A stretch of 64,000 nucleotides of DNA from Microcoleus sp. FACHB-61 (GCA_014695295.1 JACJNY010000011.1:48759-112758), one strand, 5' to 3'. Counted from the first letter of the stretch, positions 17,663 through 28,330 are shown. The notes: generated from the sequence alone by a model not told the origin. Made by a program: numbers and translations.

Positions 17663-18094
17663 TTACAATAAACAAGATGTTATTACAAATTTGGCTGCTA
17701 AATCAGCAGTAGCAAATTCATGTAGGCTCAAGTGACCGTTATCATCTATTTTGGAGAGAACTCCATCTGTTTTGTCGATCGATCCTGCTGCTATGTGAGT
17801 CCCCAGAGAATCGCGCAGTTTTTTTCTTTTTTTTGTTAGTTTTAAATAACGTTTTTCGGCATTTTCCCTGGTATCAAATAATGATAGCGCATAACCTTGA
17901 CATCTGGTTGCTTCAGTTTCTGGTTTGAGGTTGCGCTGGGGAGTGATGATCAGCACAGGTTTAAAGTTATTAATAGATCGTTCATCATTGGGTTCAAATA
18001 CAAATCTAAAAGCCAGCATTTCTTTAGGTTCATAGTCCTGTGGCGGGCATTGAGTTGAAAGCTTATCTATATATTCTTGGTGTTTGAAACACAT
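17663..18094 (-). CDS. Hypothetical protein paired with DUF6575 gene
   Basis: 143 residues, soluble, with a basic central helix (YLKLTKKRKKLRDSLGTH) and an acidic C-terminal half. I do not recognise a family. It is the first gene of a compact two-gene unit with the DUF6575-like protein. The layout (two small co-translated genes, no other partners) is compatible with a toxin-antitoxin or immunity pair, but nothing in the sequence proves it. The 170 bases upstream contain no clear promoter match. Confidence 0.5.
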   Translation of the reverse strand: MCFKHQEYIDKLSTQCPPQDYEPKEMLAFRFVFEPNDERSINNFKPVLIITPQRNLKPETEATRCQGYALSLFDTRENAEKRYLKLTKKRKKLRDSLGTHIAAGSIDKTDGVLSKIDDNGHLSLHEFATADLAAKFVITSCLL

Positions 18095-18269
18095 ATTAAT
18101 AATTTTAGTAGCCGATTTGATTTTAAATTTTAAAGGTTAGCCGAAAATCGCTATTTTTTATATCCATTGTAATCCGTGCTTTTTGCTGTAAAATTAGTGG
18201 GGTATTCCTCTTTACTATAGTAGTTTTAAGTCTGTACAGCAAATAACCTAAAAAATTTGCGATCGCGCT

Positions 18270-18842
18270 TTAAAATCCCGAACCAGGTTGTTTGAGAAAC
18301 TCCGCTTCTTCGGGGGTTGTTTCGCGTCCGAGAATTTGATTGCGGTGGGGAAATCTCCCAAAACGCTGGATTATTTCCAAATGCTGCATCGCGTATTCAA
18401 TGGCTGAACCGCTGTCTGGATCGCCGCTGAGTTGGCGAAATAGTTCCACAGATTTTTGCTGGTTTTCTAAGTTTTCGCTGTGTTCAAAAGGCAGATAAAT
18501 AAACAATTTTTGTACAGTAACCAATTCGCGATCGAATTTATTATTAACAGCGTATTCGGCGGTGGCTAAAGCTTTGCTGTCTGTGGCGAATGCTTGAGGT
18601 GTTCCGCGAAACATATTGCGCGGAAATTGATCGAGCAGTAGAATTAATGCTAGGCAGTTGTCGGGGGAATCTTGCCATGAGTCGAGTTGACCGGAGGCAG
18701 CTAGTTCGTATTGCGGCAGAAAGCGCGATCGCACTTGGGCATCAAAATCCGCATCTTTTTCAAACCATTTGTTGTGGACTTTGCCAAACTCAGGAGAGTT
18801 CGATCGACCAAACCAAAAATCTAAAACTTCATTCATTAGCAA
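18270..18842 (-). CDS. DUF924-family protein
   Basis: 190 residues. NEVLDFWFG at the start, LLLDQFPRNMFRGTPQAFATD in the middle (quoted in part: LLLDQFPRNMFRG) and FIYLPFEHSENL are diagnostic of the DUF924 family, an all-helical TPR-like fold of unknown function. Length is normal. The start is Met1 or Met3. It is separated from its neighbours by more than 130 bases, with no operon partner. Confidence 0.85.
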   Translation of the reverse strand: MLMNEVLDFWFGRSNSPEFGKVHNKWFEKDADFDAQVRSRFLPQYELAASGQLDSWQDSPDNCLALILLLDQFPRNMFRGTPQAFATDSKALATAEYAVNNKFDRELVTVQKLFIYLPFEHSENLENQQKSVELFRQLSGDPDSGSAIEYAMQHLEIIQRFGRFPHRNQILGRETTPEEAEFLKQPGSGF

Positions 18843-18979
18843 TCTAGTATGCGATGGATTGTTGATTAAAGTTTCTGTGTCTGTAGTTGCACAAAATGCG
18901 CTATCTGTCCAACTACAAACCGCAGCGATTAATGATTAGCAATGATGACTTAGGAACCTTTGTTGTCCGGTGCTTAAAT

Positions 18980-19336
18980 TTACAAACTAGCAAACAGTCT
19001 GTCCCAAGTTTTGCCTCCCACAACTCCGTCTACAGGAATATCCGCTTGTCGCTGAAATCTTTTCACTGCATTTTCGGTTGTCGGACCGAAAACGCCATCA
19101 ATTACGATCGGGTGTGCGGACAAGCCCCGCGCGTTCAACAACTTTTGCAGTTTCTTCACATCGTGCCCTTTCGAGCCGCATTTTAAAATCCTTTTATGGT
19201 GTCTCACTGCTGGTGGATGGCAATCATCAGTGTAGCAAACTGCGGAGCTCGCTGCATAGTTTGCTCTACTTGTTCCCGTCAAAACTAATAGGGCGAGAAC
19301 TCCTAGTAAATAATAAAAAGTCTGCGATCCGGCCAT
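18980..19336 (-). CDS. Secreted peptidoglycan-binding (PG_binding_1) protein
   Basis: 118 residues. A hydrophobic N-terminus (YLLGVLALLVLTG) serves as signal or anchor, then a single PG_binding_1 domain from about residue 52: LKCGSKGHDVKKLQKLLNAR, IDGVFGPTTENAVKRFQ and DGVVGGKTWDRL. There is no catalytic domain, so it probably binds cell wall alone or with a partner. Two Cys residues (CYTDDC) precede the domain. Confidence 0.85.
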   Translation of the reverse strand: MAGSQTFYYLLGVLALLVLTGTSRANYAASSAVCYTDDCHPPAVRHHKRILKCGSKGHDVKKLQKLLNARGLSAHPIVIDGVFGPTTENAVKRFQRQADIPVDGVVGGKTWDRLFASL

Positions 19337-19465
19337 ATTTTCCCTGTTAATTTTTCAAGCGTTTTTTGCAAGTTGGACGATTGTTTGAGGGTGAGAAACC
19401 GGGTTTATAGGATGGGGGCATCCAATCTTGATTGACCGGGTTTCTGGCAACAGTCAACCGACATT

Positions 19466-20104
19466 CTACAATATAAGTGGCTTTACCGCAAAATCTCCGA
19501 TCGTGCAAGTTAAATTTTGTTGCTGTTTGGTAGCAGCAAAGGTAACAATTACTTCGCAGGCAACTGCAACTGTCAGCATTACCAAGTTTCGCCCCAGCGG
19601 GTAATCGCAAACGTCATCATTCGCCGCTGAAGGAACCCGATAGTGTTGGTTCCAAATTATTTCAGAGTAATCGGCAGCTAATCCGACGTGTACGCAGGGA
19701 AGGGAGACACTGGCACAGTAATCCTTGACTGCTTGCCGCCCGACACTGTTATCAAAAGTATCGATGACTGTGGCGCTGTTTGCCAGCAGCCGATCGGCAT
19801 TTGCGGGTGTCAATTCTTTTGAGTGGGCGTCAATGCTGACTCCCAAAGCGCGGTAGAGGTTGTTGGCGAGAATTTTGGCTTTGAATGCGCCGATGTCCGA
19901 TCGATAATAGGGTTGAGTGGAAAGATTGCGTTCCTCGATGCGATCGCGATCGATGACTTTTAACTGGCAAAAGCCCGATCGCGCCAGACTTTCTGTAATA
20001 TTCGCACCCAAAGCGCCCGCGCCGCACACCGTTACCGGGAAATTTTTGATCAGGGACATCACTGCGGGACTTCTGTAAAGTTGTTCGTGAAAAAATATGC
20101 TCAT
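19466..20104 (-). CDS. ThiF/E1-like adenylyltransferase
   Basis: 212 residues from ATG 20104 (an in-frame TTG at 20113 is possible). The Rossmann ATP-binding motif VCGAGALGANITESLARSG and the conserved IDRDRIEERNLSTQ block are those of ThiF/MoeB/E1 enzymes, which adenylate the C-terminal Gly of ubiquitin-like or sulfur-carrier proteins. It is short and lacks a rhodanese or extra domain. Cys residues lie at KDYCASVSLPCVH and DDVCDYPLG. It lies 12 bases downstream of the gene at 20117-20944, so the pair is an operon with an unknown partner rather than thiamin or molybdopterin genes. Confidence 0.8.
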   Translation of the reverse strand: MSIFFHEQLYRSPAVMSLIKNFPVTVCGAGALGANITESLARSGFCQLKVIDRDRIEERNLSTQPYYRSDIGAFKAKILANNLYRALGVSIDAHSKELTPANADRLLANSATVIDTFDNSVGRQAVKDYCASVSLPCVHVGLAADYSEIIWNQHYRVPSAANDDVCDYPLGRNLVMLTVAVACEVIVTFAATKQQQNLTCTIGDFAVKPLIL

Positions 20105-20116
20105 GGTAATCAAGAA

Positions 20117-20944
20117 TTATTGATTTTCGACTACTCCAACCAATGAATGCAAGTCGAAGTCTTTGTCCAATCCGCTGAGACAAATGCCAGCACTCATAAC
20201 TGTCAAGTCATTTTTGGCGATCGCAGAAGTGTGATGTTCTCCACTCCCGCTAGTCCATTCAACCAGCCAATAATTTTGGCGATCGAAAAAATCCCGCAAT
20301 TCACCGCCGCCCATTTTCAACGCCCGCTGCAAGCGCTTTTCTTCCCGCACTTTCGGATCGAAATCTTTAATATTTCGAGACACCAATTCGTAAACTGTTC
20401 GCATTTCCGGCGTCATCCCTTTAAAGCGAACTTCTTTAGGCAAAATCAGCTTTTTCAAAGCTGCTTTCAATTCCTCAGACGGCAGCGGCTCGGCGCGCCT
20501 GTCAATCTCTTCAAACCACAAACAATGACCGTCCCACCGCGCAACAATCGGCTCAAACTGTGAGCCTTCAGTTACTAAATGCACTGGTACGGGTTTTGCA
20601 ACACCAGTGCGCTGTTTAGCATCAGATTCGTTAACAGGATAAGCCAGCCAAGTTTCCCCTTGCAGCAGGCAAGCCAACTGCAAGCGAACGGGTACGAGCA
20701 GTTGCAAATACTCGGCTACTTGCGGCAAACTCGGCTCCTCAATTACCGCAGCAATTTTCTCATTAATTGGCCTAAAAATAGCCCATCCTTCAAATTTGCG
20801 CGGCTGCGGTTGAAAAGTATAAACCATTGAGCTAACCCGTATCCGCACGCTTCCCCCGCGCACGCAGGGAGCCAGGAACTCGGTATCGAGTAGGTGCGCT
20901 TCTTGGGCAGCGAGTTGGTTGAGGATTTTGCGGATATCTGCCAC
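20117..20944 (-). CDS. Unknown partner of the ThiF-like protein
   Basis: 275 residues from GTG 20944, chosen because GGAGG lies 8 bases upstream; an earlier in-frame ATG at 21046 has no such site. The N-terminal half is rich in beta strands (GGSVRIRVSSMVYTF, RKFEGWAIFRPI), and the C-terminal half is helical and charged (EEKRLQRALKMGGGELRDFF). I do not recognise the family. Tight linkage to an E1-like enzyme suggests it acts in the same conjugation or thiolation step, possibly as substrate, acceptor or E2-like factor; this is inference. Confidence 0.6.
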   Translation of the reverse strand: MADIRKILNQLAAQEAHLLDTEFLAPCVRGGSVRIRVSSMVYTFQPQPRKFEGWAIFRPINEKIAAVIEEPSLPQVAEYLQLLVPVRLQLACLLQGETWLAYPVNESDAKQRTGVAKPVPVHLVTEGSQFEPIVARWDGHCLWFEEIDRRAEPLPSEELKAALKKLILPKEVRFKGMTPEMRTVYELVSRNIKDFDPKVREEKRLQRALKMGGGELRDFFDRQNYWLVEWTSGSGEHHTSAIAKNDLTVMSAGICLSGLDKDFDLHSLVGVVENQ

Positions 20945-21097
20945 TGAATTTACCTCCGTTATCTTACTTTTTGTTAGCGAAGAAACTTTTAATTTAAGAC
21001 AATATAAAGATTGCTCAACACTATTGACAATAATTAATTTCCTCATCTAATATTGAGCGAACCTCGCAACTTAACCTTGTAAATATCTTAAGTAAAT

Positions 21098-21490
21098 ATG
21101 CTGCAAAAGCTTTTTTCTAAGTGGGTTGTAGTCACAGCTTTGACACTTCCTCTTTTTGGCTCAGTCCATGTAGCTAAAGCTCAGTACCGCTATGGAGCTA
21201 CTGCTTATTCTCCGACTTCTGACGCGACTGGTATTAGTTGGGATTATGCTACAGAGAAAGAAGCACTAAACGCAGCAGTAGCCGTCTGCAATGAAAAAAC
21301 CGGAGGTGCTAACGATTGCGAAGCGCTGACCTCTAATAGCAATAATTGTGGAGCGATCGCAGTAGGCAAAGGAGGAGCAGGTGCGGGCTGGGGTGACGAT
21401 AAAGAAGCAGCAGAAGCTCAAGCTCTCGCCGGTTGCAGCGAACTAGAGGGCGGCAGTTGTAAAGTGCAGCTTTCAGCTTGCAACAACTAA
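21098..21490 (+). CDS. Secreted DUF4189 protein
   Basis: 130 residues with a signal peptide (VVVTALTLPLFGSVHVAKA). The mature part has the DUF4189 pattern: YGATAYSPTSDATGISWDYA, then AVAVCNEKTGGANDCEAL and EAAEAQALAGCSEL, with paired cysteines likely forming disulfides. DUF4189 proteins are small exported proteins of unknown function. The gene is monocistronic and followed by two palindromic repeats. Confidence 0.8.
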   Translation: MLQKLFSKWVVVTALTLPLFGSVHVAKAQYRYGATAYSPTSDATGISWDYATEKEALNAAVAVCNEKTGGANDCEALTSNSNNCGAIAVGKGGAGAGWGDDKEAAEAQALAGCSELEGGSCKVQLSACNN

Positions 21491-21559
21491 TTAAACTGAT
21501 AAAAATCGGTCGGAGGGGTGTATATTTTCGCTCGTAAAATAGCTTAAAAAATAGTAAAT

Positions 21560-21629
21560 GTAGGGTGCGCAATGCGCACCTTACCAAATACAATTAAGCT
21601 AAAAGTAGGGTACGCAATGCGCACCTTAC
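21560..21629. repeat. Two copies of a GTAGGGTGCGCA palindrome
   Basis: GGTGCGCA-A-TGCGCACC (21564-21580) and a second, slightly altered copy (21605-21629) stand in tandem between convergent genes. Further copies lie at about 23448-23469 and 57152-57175. Confidence 0.7.
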
Positions 21630-21631
21630 AG

Positions 21632-21973
21632 TTAATCTCCTACTTCGGAAGTAACTGCATCAGGTGGCAGCAAACTTTCTAATCGATCTTTAGACCAGTA
21701 TTCAGTAGGATAAGCGAGTGCAATAATATCAGAGAGTCGAATCAGCCACGTAACTTGTCCGTAAGCATCGATATTTTCCGCCTGTTCGTTAGGGGGAACT
21801 ATCACCAAAAGTTCCGCAAACTCCCCGAACAAATTAATCGGGATGCCGCCGAAACTGCTATTATTTGTTTTAATCCAAACTTTACTGCCTTGATCGAGAG
21901 CTTCTTGCAGCCGCTGGCAGAGCAAACTGGATTTTTTGACCTGGGATTTTTTGGCTTTCGACTTTTTTCCCAT
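21632..21973 (-). CDS. Hypothetical small protein with Lys-rich N-terminus
   Basis: 113 residues. It starts with a strongly basic tract (MGKKSKAKKSQVKKSS) and then an ordered region (GSKVWIKTNNSSFGGIPINL, VTWLIRLSDIIALAYPTEYW). The family is not recognised. The basic tail suggests RNA or DNA contact, but no motif confirms this. It is a single gene convergent with the DUF4189 gene. Confidence 0.5.
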   Translation of the reverse strand: MGKKSKAKKSQVKKSSLLCQRLQEALDQGSKVWIKTNNSSFGGIPINLFGEFAELLVIVPPNEQAENIDAYGQVTWLIRLSDIIALAYPTEYWSKDRLESLLPPDAVTSEVGD

Positions 21974-21993
21974 AGTTTTAAGAAGTTAAAGTA

Positions 21994-22029
21994 GTTACAC
22001 AGTGGGTTACACAGTAGGTTGCACAGTGG
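21994..22029. repeat. Three 12-bp tandem repeats
   Basis: GTTACACAGTGG, GTTACACAGTAG and GTTGCACAGTGG follow one another directly. The rest of the 400-base gap to 22381 holds HIP1 sites and an AAAATCT tandem repeat (about 22238-22268) but no gene. Confidence 0.8.
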
Positions 22030-22381
22030 GTTGAGATTTAGTGCGATCGCGGTTTGGTATTGAAACGGACTGAAGCAAAAAGGGCGATCGCCCCGTCGCT
22101 ACCCCATCACTCTACCCTATAAGAAAGTGCTGTACTGCGATCGTAATAACAATTTAATCGCAAAATCGGGAAATAACACCAGTTCAATAAAAATCTGACT
22201 CTAGCCAAGCTTCAAATCCTTAATTCATCAGTGATTCCCAATCTAAAATCTAAAATCTAAAATCTAAAATGGTATGACCTGCGGTGGCACTGTTACAAAG
22301 TCAGTCAACGATATCCGTGTTTCTACTGTGTCTAAATGCAGTATAATCGGCGGAATCTTCCCAAATCGTTTAAGTAAAACA

Positions 22382-22636
22382 ATGGACTGGCGAAAGCTCA
22401 TTCATCCAAACCCGAAAGCTTCAACAAGTCAACCAGCAGCGCCAGAAACTCGATTGTCTGTAGAATTTTTGCTAGGGCTCTTTGCTGCGGGATGGACGGA
22501 ACAGCAGGTGTTAGAGAAATATCCTGCACTCACTTCGGAAAAGTTGCGCGCTGCTTTAGCTGCTGCGGATTCCCAGTTAGTCTCCTCCATCGCTAATCCA
22601 GAATTACAACAAATTATCGCTCAAACTAGAGAATAA
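22382..22636 (+). CDS. DUF433-like antitoxin-type protein
   Basis: 84 residues from ATG 22382, chosen because the region before it is repeat-derived. TRLSVEFLLGLFAAGWTEQQ followed by VLEKYPALTSEKLRAALAAA is the core of the DUF433 (VapB-like antitoxin) helix-turn-helix domain. The usual GkPvi-type first strand is missing or diverged. No DUF5615/VapC-like toxin gene is adjacent, so it appears to be an orphan. Confidence 0.65.
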   Translation: MDWRKLIHPNPKASTSQPAAPETRLSVEFLLGLFAAGWTEQQVLEKYPALTSEKLRAALAAADSQLVSSIANPELQQIIAQTRE

Positions 22637-22940
22637 TTAAAAATAGGGAAAACGCTTTCGGTTGAGGATGAAAAAAATCGAAATTTTAACAGCCTCACAA
22701 CCTTCTGGAATTCCAAATATTTTTTCCAATTGAGCAAGAAACCCCTAACCCACCCTTACCAATATCAATAGACCAGCACGCGGTAGTAACTTTAACAATG
22801 CCCTGTACGTTTGTAACAATGCAAGGCTTGATTTGTGATACGGGGTTTGAACCCGCTTGGTTATGGCCCCTCAACCGTACCATCCAACTTAACCCTGTTG
22901 GGGGTTGTGCTCGCTTCTATTGCATTGGCTACCAACTTGC

Positions 22941-23399
22941 TCAATCAATAAGTTCAGTATTCCAGTTTGCTTGCTGTATTTTAGTATCTAACTCCCGATA
23001 CTGTCTAGACATTCGATCGATTTGCGTTTGCAGTTCACCAACGTTGATTGTACTAAAAAATTTGACTTCTGAGCGAGTAGAGCGGTCTTGCCTCAAAGCG
23101 GTTGCGTCAATTAAAGACTTGTAAATGCCGCGCTTAAGCGCGAGAGCATCTCTGTTGGCTAAAGCATCCGATAAAGTCACTCCATCTTCCAGAGTTGTCA
23201 GCGAATTAGTCTTGTTAATTTTCTTAATTAAGTCTTCCAGTTCTTGCACCCCTGCATCTAATTCGCTAATTAGTGCTTGGGGATTTTCTGGAGGTTCTTC
23301 TCCTTCCTGTACTTTAGCACTTCTTGTCAATCTGGCTCGCAGTTGTTCCATTCTTTTTTGACAGTCAGCTCTTAAAATTAAAGCTTCAGCTAGTTTCAT
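22941..23399 (-). CDS. DIP1984-family protein
   Basis: 152 residues, mainly coiled coil. MKLAEALILRADCQKRMEQL at the start and LIKKINKTNSLT / TLSDALANRD / REVKFF-like blocks match the DIP1984 (septicolysin-related) family, which is widespread in bacteria and of uncertain function. Length matches the family. It lies downstream of the Ro60-like gene on the same strand, with 73 bases containing a palindromic repeat between them, so read-through is possible but not assured. Confidence 0.8.
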   Translation of the reverse strand: MKLAEALILRADCQKRMEQLRARLTRSAKVQEGEEPPENPQALISELDAGVQELEDLIKKINKTNSLTTLEDGVTLSDALANRDALALKRGIYKSLIDATALRQDRSTRSEVKFFSTINVGELQTQIDRMSRQYRELDTKIQQANWNTELID

Positions 23400-23472
23400 A
23401 GTGTGTTGTCTTTCAGCTCCGTGCCAATTGTAGCTATATAATAAGTAAGGTGCGCAGTGCGCACCCTACAAT

Positions 23473-25100
<1,628 letters not shown>

Positions 25101-25123
25101 CAAAAACTGCGATTTTAAATTAA

Positions 25124-25585
25124 CTATTTCAGGGAAACTGTTTCTAATTCGATCGCTCTCAAGTCGGGTTCAACCCAGCTATTTCGGGCTTCCCAAGACA
25201 TCAGCCGATCGCGCGTGTAGTAGCGAAATGGTAAAGTGCGATCGGCATATTTTGCAATCAAACCGTTAGCCAGATGTACGATCGACCGATTTTGGCTTTC
25301 ATCGGCGAGATATCGGCGAATAGTTCGCACCCAAAACAGCGTTAGCGTTTCGTGATACCCGCTGTTTTTTGTGGTTTCAATTCCTTGAACCGAGTTGTAA
25401 CGTTTAATGCCATTGCGAATCGCATTTATCGCTTCTTGCTCCGAGTCATAACACAGATACCACAGGGCAACGGTTAAATGTGCTTCGTGCGTCCATTGAC
25501 TTCGCGACAGGTTGCCTTCTTGGAAGGCATGAATCAGACTGTCTATCTCGTTGGGCGATCGGTAAATTGCCAGTTTTTTTCTCAT
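25124..25585 (-). CDS. Hypothetical protein in the Ro60/Y RNA operon
   Basis: 153 residues. The core SRSQWTHEAHLTVALWYL and GYHETLTLFWVRTI belongs to a widespread unnamed bacterial family with conserved His/Glu (HEAH, YHET) that could bind a metal; this is inference from the spacing. No signal peptide. The gene sits between Y RNA-like elements 1 and 2 on the same strand, so it may be co-transcribed with the RNAs and the TROVE gene. Confidence 0.6.
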   Translation of the reverse strand: MRKKLAIYRSPNEIDSLIHAFQEGNLSRSQWTHEAHLTVALWYLCYDSEQEAINAIRNGIKRYNSVQGIETTKNSGYHETLTLFWVRTIRRYLADESQNRSIVHLANGLIAKYADRTLPFRYYTRDRLMSWEARNSWVEPDLRAIELETVSLK

Positions 25586-25689
25586 GGCTAATACCCAATT
25601 TATTTTTGAGGACGGAAGTCTTCAATACAAACAGGATTACTTAATTATTATCCTGAATTAACAACAAGAGTTTATAGCCCCTAAAAGGT

Positions 25690-25815
25690 CACTTCGCGCA
25701 AGTCAAGAAAGCCGTTGGCACATACGCAGGAGTTGAACCCGCGACCAGTTCCTTAAAAGGGAATTGCTCTACCAATGAGCTAGTATGTAAGCTTCCTTTG
25801 TTGGGGCGCGAAGTG
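25690..25815 (-). ncRNA. Y RNA-like element 2 with tRNA-Lys-like module
   Basis: Minus strand: CACTTCGCGC and GCGCGAAGTG form a perfect 10-bp outer stem; CCCAAC/GACTTG and AAGGAAGC/GCTTTCTT continue it. The loop is a full cloverleaf (25719-25789) with D arm GCTC...GAGC, anticodon-like loop CTTTTAA (Lys UUU) and T loop TTCAACT. A tRNA finder would call this tRNA-Lys, but the acceptor runs straight into the outer stem, as described for bacterial YrlA-type Y RNAs. Confidence 0.72.
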
Positions 25816-25858
25816 GAACTTTTCAGCGCCGGATAGATATAAAAAATTCAGCTATAAA

Positions 25859-25981
25859 AGGCAGCGCACAAGTCAGAGAAGCTTTTCTTTAGCCTCTCGG
25901 CAGGTAGGAATTGAACCTACTATTCGATTTTAAGTCGAACGTTTCCAGTTTGTAAGCTTCTTTAGTTGGGGTGCGCTGCCT
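25859..25981 (-). ncRNA. Y RNA-like element 3 with partial tRNA-like module
   Basis: Minus strand: AGGCAGCGCAC pairs perfectly with GTGCGCTGCCT, followed by CCCAAC/GACTTG and AGAAGCTT/AAGCTTCT. The loop holds an anticodon-like arm TTCGA-CTTAAAA-TCGAA (Leu UAA type) and a T arm GTAGG-TTCAATT-CCTAC, but no D arm. The stem parts match elements 1 and 2. Confidence 0.68.
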
Positions 25982-26003
25982 AATACGTGCTTTCAGTGAA
26001 TTT

Positions 26004-26216
<213 letters not shown>

Positions 26217-26300
26217 CTAGAGCAATTTTGGATTTTGGATTAGTAGCTTATCTGCTCTCGACTTTGGCTTTTTGTGAGACTTAGCAAATTGCCAGTATCG

Positions 26301-26331
26301 GTAAAGATTCACGAAATCTGATAATCTTTAC
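26301..26331. repeat. 9-bp hairpin between the two small genes
   Basis: GTAAAGATT (26301-26309) is complementary to AATCTTTAC (26323-26331). It overlaps the end of the 68-residue frame and could act as an attenuator in the leader of the Ro60/Y RNA operon. Confidence 0.4.
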
Positions 26332-26534
26332 TGAAAGAAGCGCCGTTCTAAATGATAAGCTTGTTTGATTTTGCGGATTTCCTCAGCCTTTTTGGTTGAT
26401 TGAAATCTGGCTGAACTTGTCTGTTCTGAATCCGCATCAAATTCGTTGAAATTAGACTGATTTCGTACAACATCTGACTCTGCCCGAGTCAGCTTGTAAC
26501 CGAACAGTCTCGTATAAAGTAACAACATGACCAT
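26328..26534 (-). CDS. Possible small leader-proximal protein
   Basis: 68 codons starting MVMLLLYTRLFGYKL, with a charged C-terminal half. It is the first frame after the promoter at 26.66 kb and lies in the same orientation as the Ro60/Y RNA genes, but its ribosome site is weak and no family is recognised. It may be a genuine small protein or only leader sequence. Confidence 0.3.
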   Translation of the reverse strand: MVMLLLYTRLFGYKLTRAESDVVRNQSNFNEFDADSEQTSSARFQSTKKAEEIRKIKQAYHLERRFFQ

Positions 26535-26586
26535 CGAGTCTATATTACAAGACTTTCAAATTGATGTTCGTTGAAATTTTGAGCAA

Positions 26587-26606
26587 TATTTAGTTGTCAA
26601 GGTTCA
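26587..26606 (-). promoter_or_regulatory. Leader motif shared with the tRNA array
   Basis: On the minus strand this reads CTGAACCTTGACAACTAAAT. A close copy, ATGAACCTTGAAAACAGAAT, lies at 34749-34770 in the leader of the tRNA array, at the same distance (about +45 to +65) from the promoter. Confidence 0.5.
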
Positions 26607-26652
26607 GAATTTGCACGAAAAATACAGGTTTTTGCTTGTCCTGCGCTTTCCA

Positions 26653-26688
26653 TATTTATATACTACATATATACTACATAAATGTCAA
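26653..26688 (-). promoter_or_regulatory. Promoter of the Ro60/Y RNA operon
   Basis: Minus strand: CCCCC, -35 TTGACA (26683-26688), 17-base spacer, -10 TAGTAT (26660-26665). This is a near-consensus housekeeping sigma promoter. Its -35 context and -10 match the tRNA array promoter at 34.83 kb. Confidence 0.7.
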
Positions 26689-26832
26689 GGGGGTAGCAAA
26701 AGTTTTTTAGATAAAACTTACACGAGTGGCGAGAAACCTGGTTTTTTCACGAAAATGTTTCGTTGCTACCCACAGAGCCGGTAAAAAACCGGGTTTCTTG
26801 GGTCCGAGTGCGATCGCCAACTGTAACATCGA

Positions 26833-27795
26833 TTAAACATCCTTAACGTAGGAAATGCTGTTGCGAATATTGTGGAAGCCAGCAGACTCGTAAAGTCCCA
26901 TCGCACCTGATGAATTTTCAGCATCGACGCCGAGAATAGCAGTAGCCACACCGGCAGCTTTGAGTCGATGCAAACCAGCCAGCAACATCGCTCGTCCCAA
27001 TCCCATTTTGCGGAAGCCGCGCCTAGTGCCCAGACAAGCAATCCAGCCTTCATTGCGCCCGGTACGATCGCACTCTTCCACACAAATCACGCAGGAACAA
27101 AAACTGACAAATGTGCCGTCATCAGCAACAGCAATCAAGTCTAAATCATTTCTGTAATCGGGTTTAGCTAACTCGTGCTTAAATTTATCCACCGTTAAAT
27201 CGTGATGATTCCAGTGATCGATAAACGACTGGTTGAACATTTCTACCCAAGCAGCCGCATCCTGTTCGCCGGGGAACTGACGCAGCGCGAAACCTTCGGG
27301 GAAGTGCGGTTCTGGGATCGGTTCAGAGAGCGATCGCGCCATTCGGCAAAAATAGCGATCGACCTTGAAACTATTACTTGTCAGCACAGAAATGCGATCG
27401 CAATCCTCAGCGCGAGCGTAGGTTCGCAGCTTCACGCGCCCGCCCCGCATCGCAGACACCTCGCGCATCCGCACTTCACCCCAGGCGATCGCGGCTGCTT
27501 CCACATCGCCGGAGCGCGCGTCGGGGTGGACGCGAAACCACAGCCAACCGTCAATTACTTCCCCTGGTTCAGAAATCCACAACCGAGCGAAACCGATTAA
27601 TTTTCCCTCCACATCTTCCCAAAGGCGGATATCGCGGGCTTTGTCTAGGGACGGTTGGTTAAATTCTTGTTCTAATTCCGAAATGGAAGTGCCTTCATCG
27701 AGCCGATCGACTTCTTCGCAAGTATTGATCAAATGGGCGATCGCATCTAAATCGCGATCGCCCGCATAGCAGCGCCCTGAGAGATTTGCCATCAT
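26833..27795 (-). CDS. Tandem GNAT acetyltransferase
   Basis: 320 residues with two GNAT domains, like mycothiol synthase MshD in layout. The first (residues about 1-150) is degenerate; the second, from residue 165, has the acetyl-CoA binding motif RRGFRKMGLGRAMLLAGL and the C-terminal DAENSSGAMGLYESAGF block. Cyanobacteria do not make mycothiol, so the acceptor is unknown. Met1 and Met2 are both possible starts. It is a single gene, separated from the Ro60 operon promoter by an AAACCGGGTTT repeat. Confidence 0.8.
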   Translation of the reverse strand: MMANLSGRCYAGDRDLDAIAHLINTCEEVDRLDEGTSISELEQEFNQPSLDKARDIRLWEDVEGKLIGFARLWISEPGEVIDGWLWFRVHPDARSGDVEAAAIAWGEVRMREVSAMRGGRVKLRTYARAEDCDRISVLTSNSFKVDRYFCRMARSLSEPIPEPHFPEGFALRQFPGEQDAAAWVEMFNQSFIDHWNHHDLTVDKFKHELAKPDYRNDLDLIAVADDGTFVSFCSCVICVEECDRTGRNEGWIACLGTRRGFRKMGLGRAMLLAGLHRLKAAGVATAILGVDAENSSGAMGLYESAGFHNIRNSISYVKDV

Positions 27796-27985
27796 AGCTA
27801 ATCACCATTTCCTGTTGTTATTCAGTTTAAAAATAGCTTGGGCGATCGCACTTTTATCGATCGGATGAGCCGATCGGTCGATCTGCATTACAAATCCGAC
27901 AACGCAAACACCCAAGCGCATCAAACCGTTACAGCAGTTGACTGCACTCGTGAGTTTGGATAAATTCAGGTTCTGGATTTGGGAT

Positions 27986-28058
<73 letters not shown>

Positions 28059-28194
28059 GCATCTAAGCTAGTATAACACAACCGTTCTGAAAAATCAACT
28101 TTTTTTGTAAAAATTTGTGGTGATCGCCCTTACTCCAATATTTAATGTAAGTTTGATCGACCTGATTCCACATTTGATTTAAGGGCGATCGACC

Positions 28195-28330
28195 TCAAAC
28201 ACCTCCCCAGAGTTGTGCAAAACCTGCGGCAGACCATCCAACCAAATCTGATACTTGGGCATCTCCAATCTCGACAATTCGCTTGACTCCATCAAAGCGA
28301 TCTACTGCATCCACACAGAAAAATTTGCGG
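28195..28330 (-). pseudogene. C-terminal fragment of an ATP-grasp-type protein
   Basis: The minus strand encodes CVDAVDRFDGVKRIVEIGDA and VSDLVGWSAAGFAQLWGGV before a stop at 28195. This resembles the C-terminus of DUF4343-like ATP-grasp proteins. There is no room for the rest of the gene, so it is a relic, between tuf and tRNA-Lys(CTT). Confidence 0.5.

Noticed and set aside
22838..22905. A GGGTTCAAACCCC T-arm-like segment after CCATAACC, suggesting a tRNA-Met on the minus strand.
   Set aside because: No anticodon stem of five pairs, no D arm and no matching acceptor could be built. At most a tRNA fragment.
25719..25789. A cloverleaf that could be annotated as an ordinary tRNA-Lys (TTT).
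   Set aside because: The acceptor stem continues into a perfect 10-bp outer stem shared with two neighbouring elements, next to a Ro60-like gene, so a Y RNA tRNA-like module explains it better.
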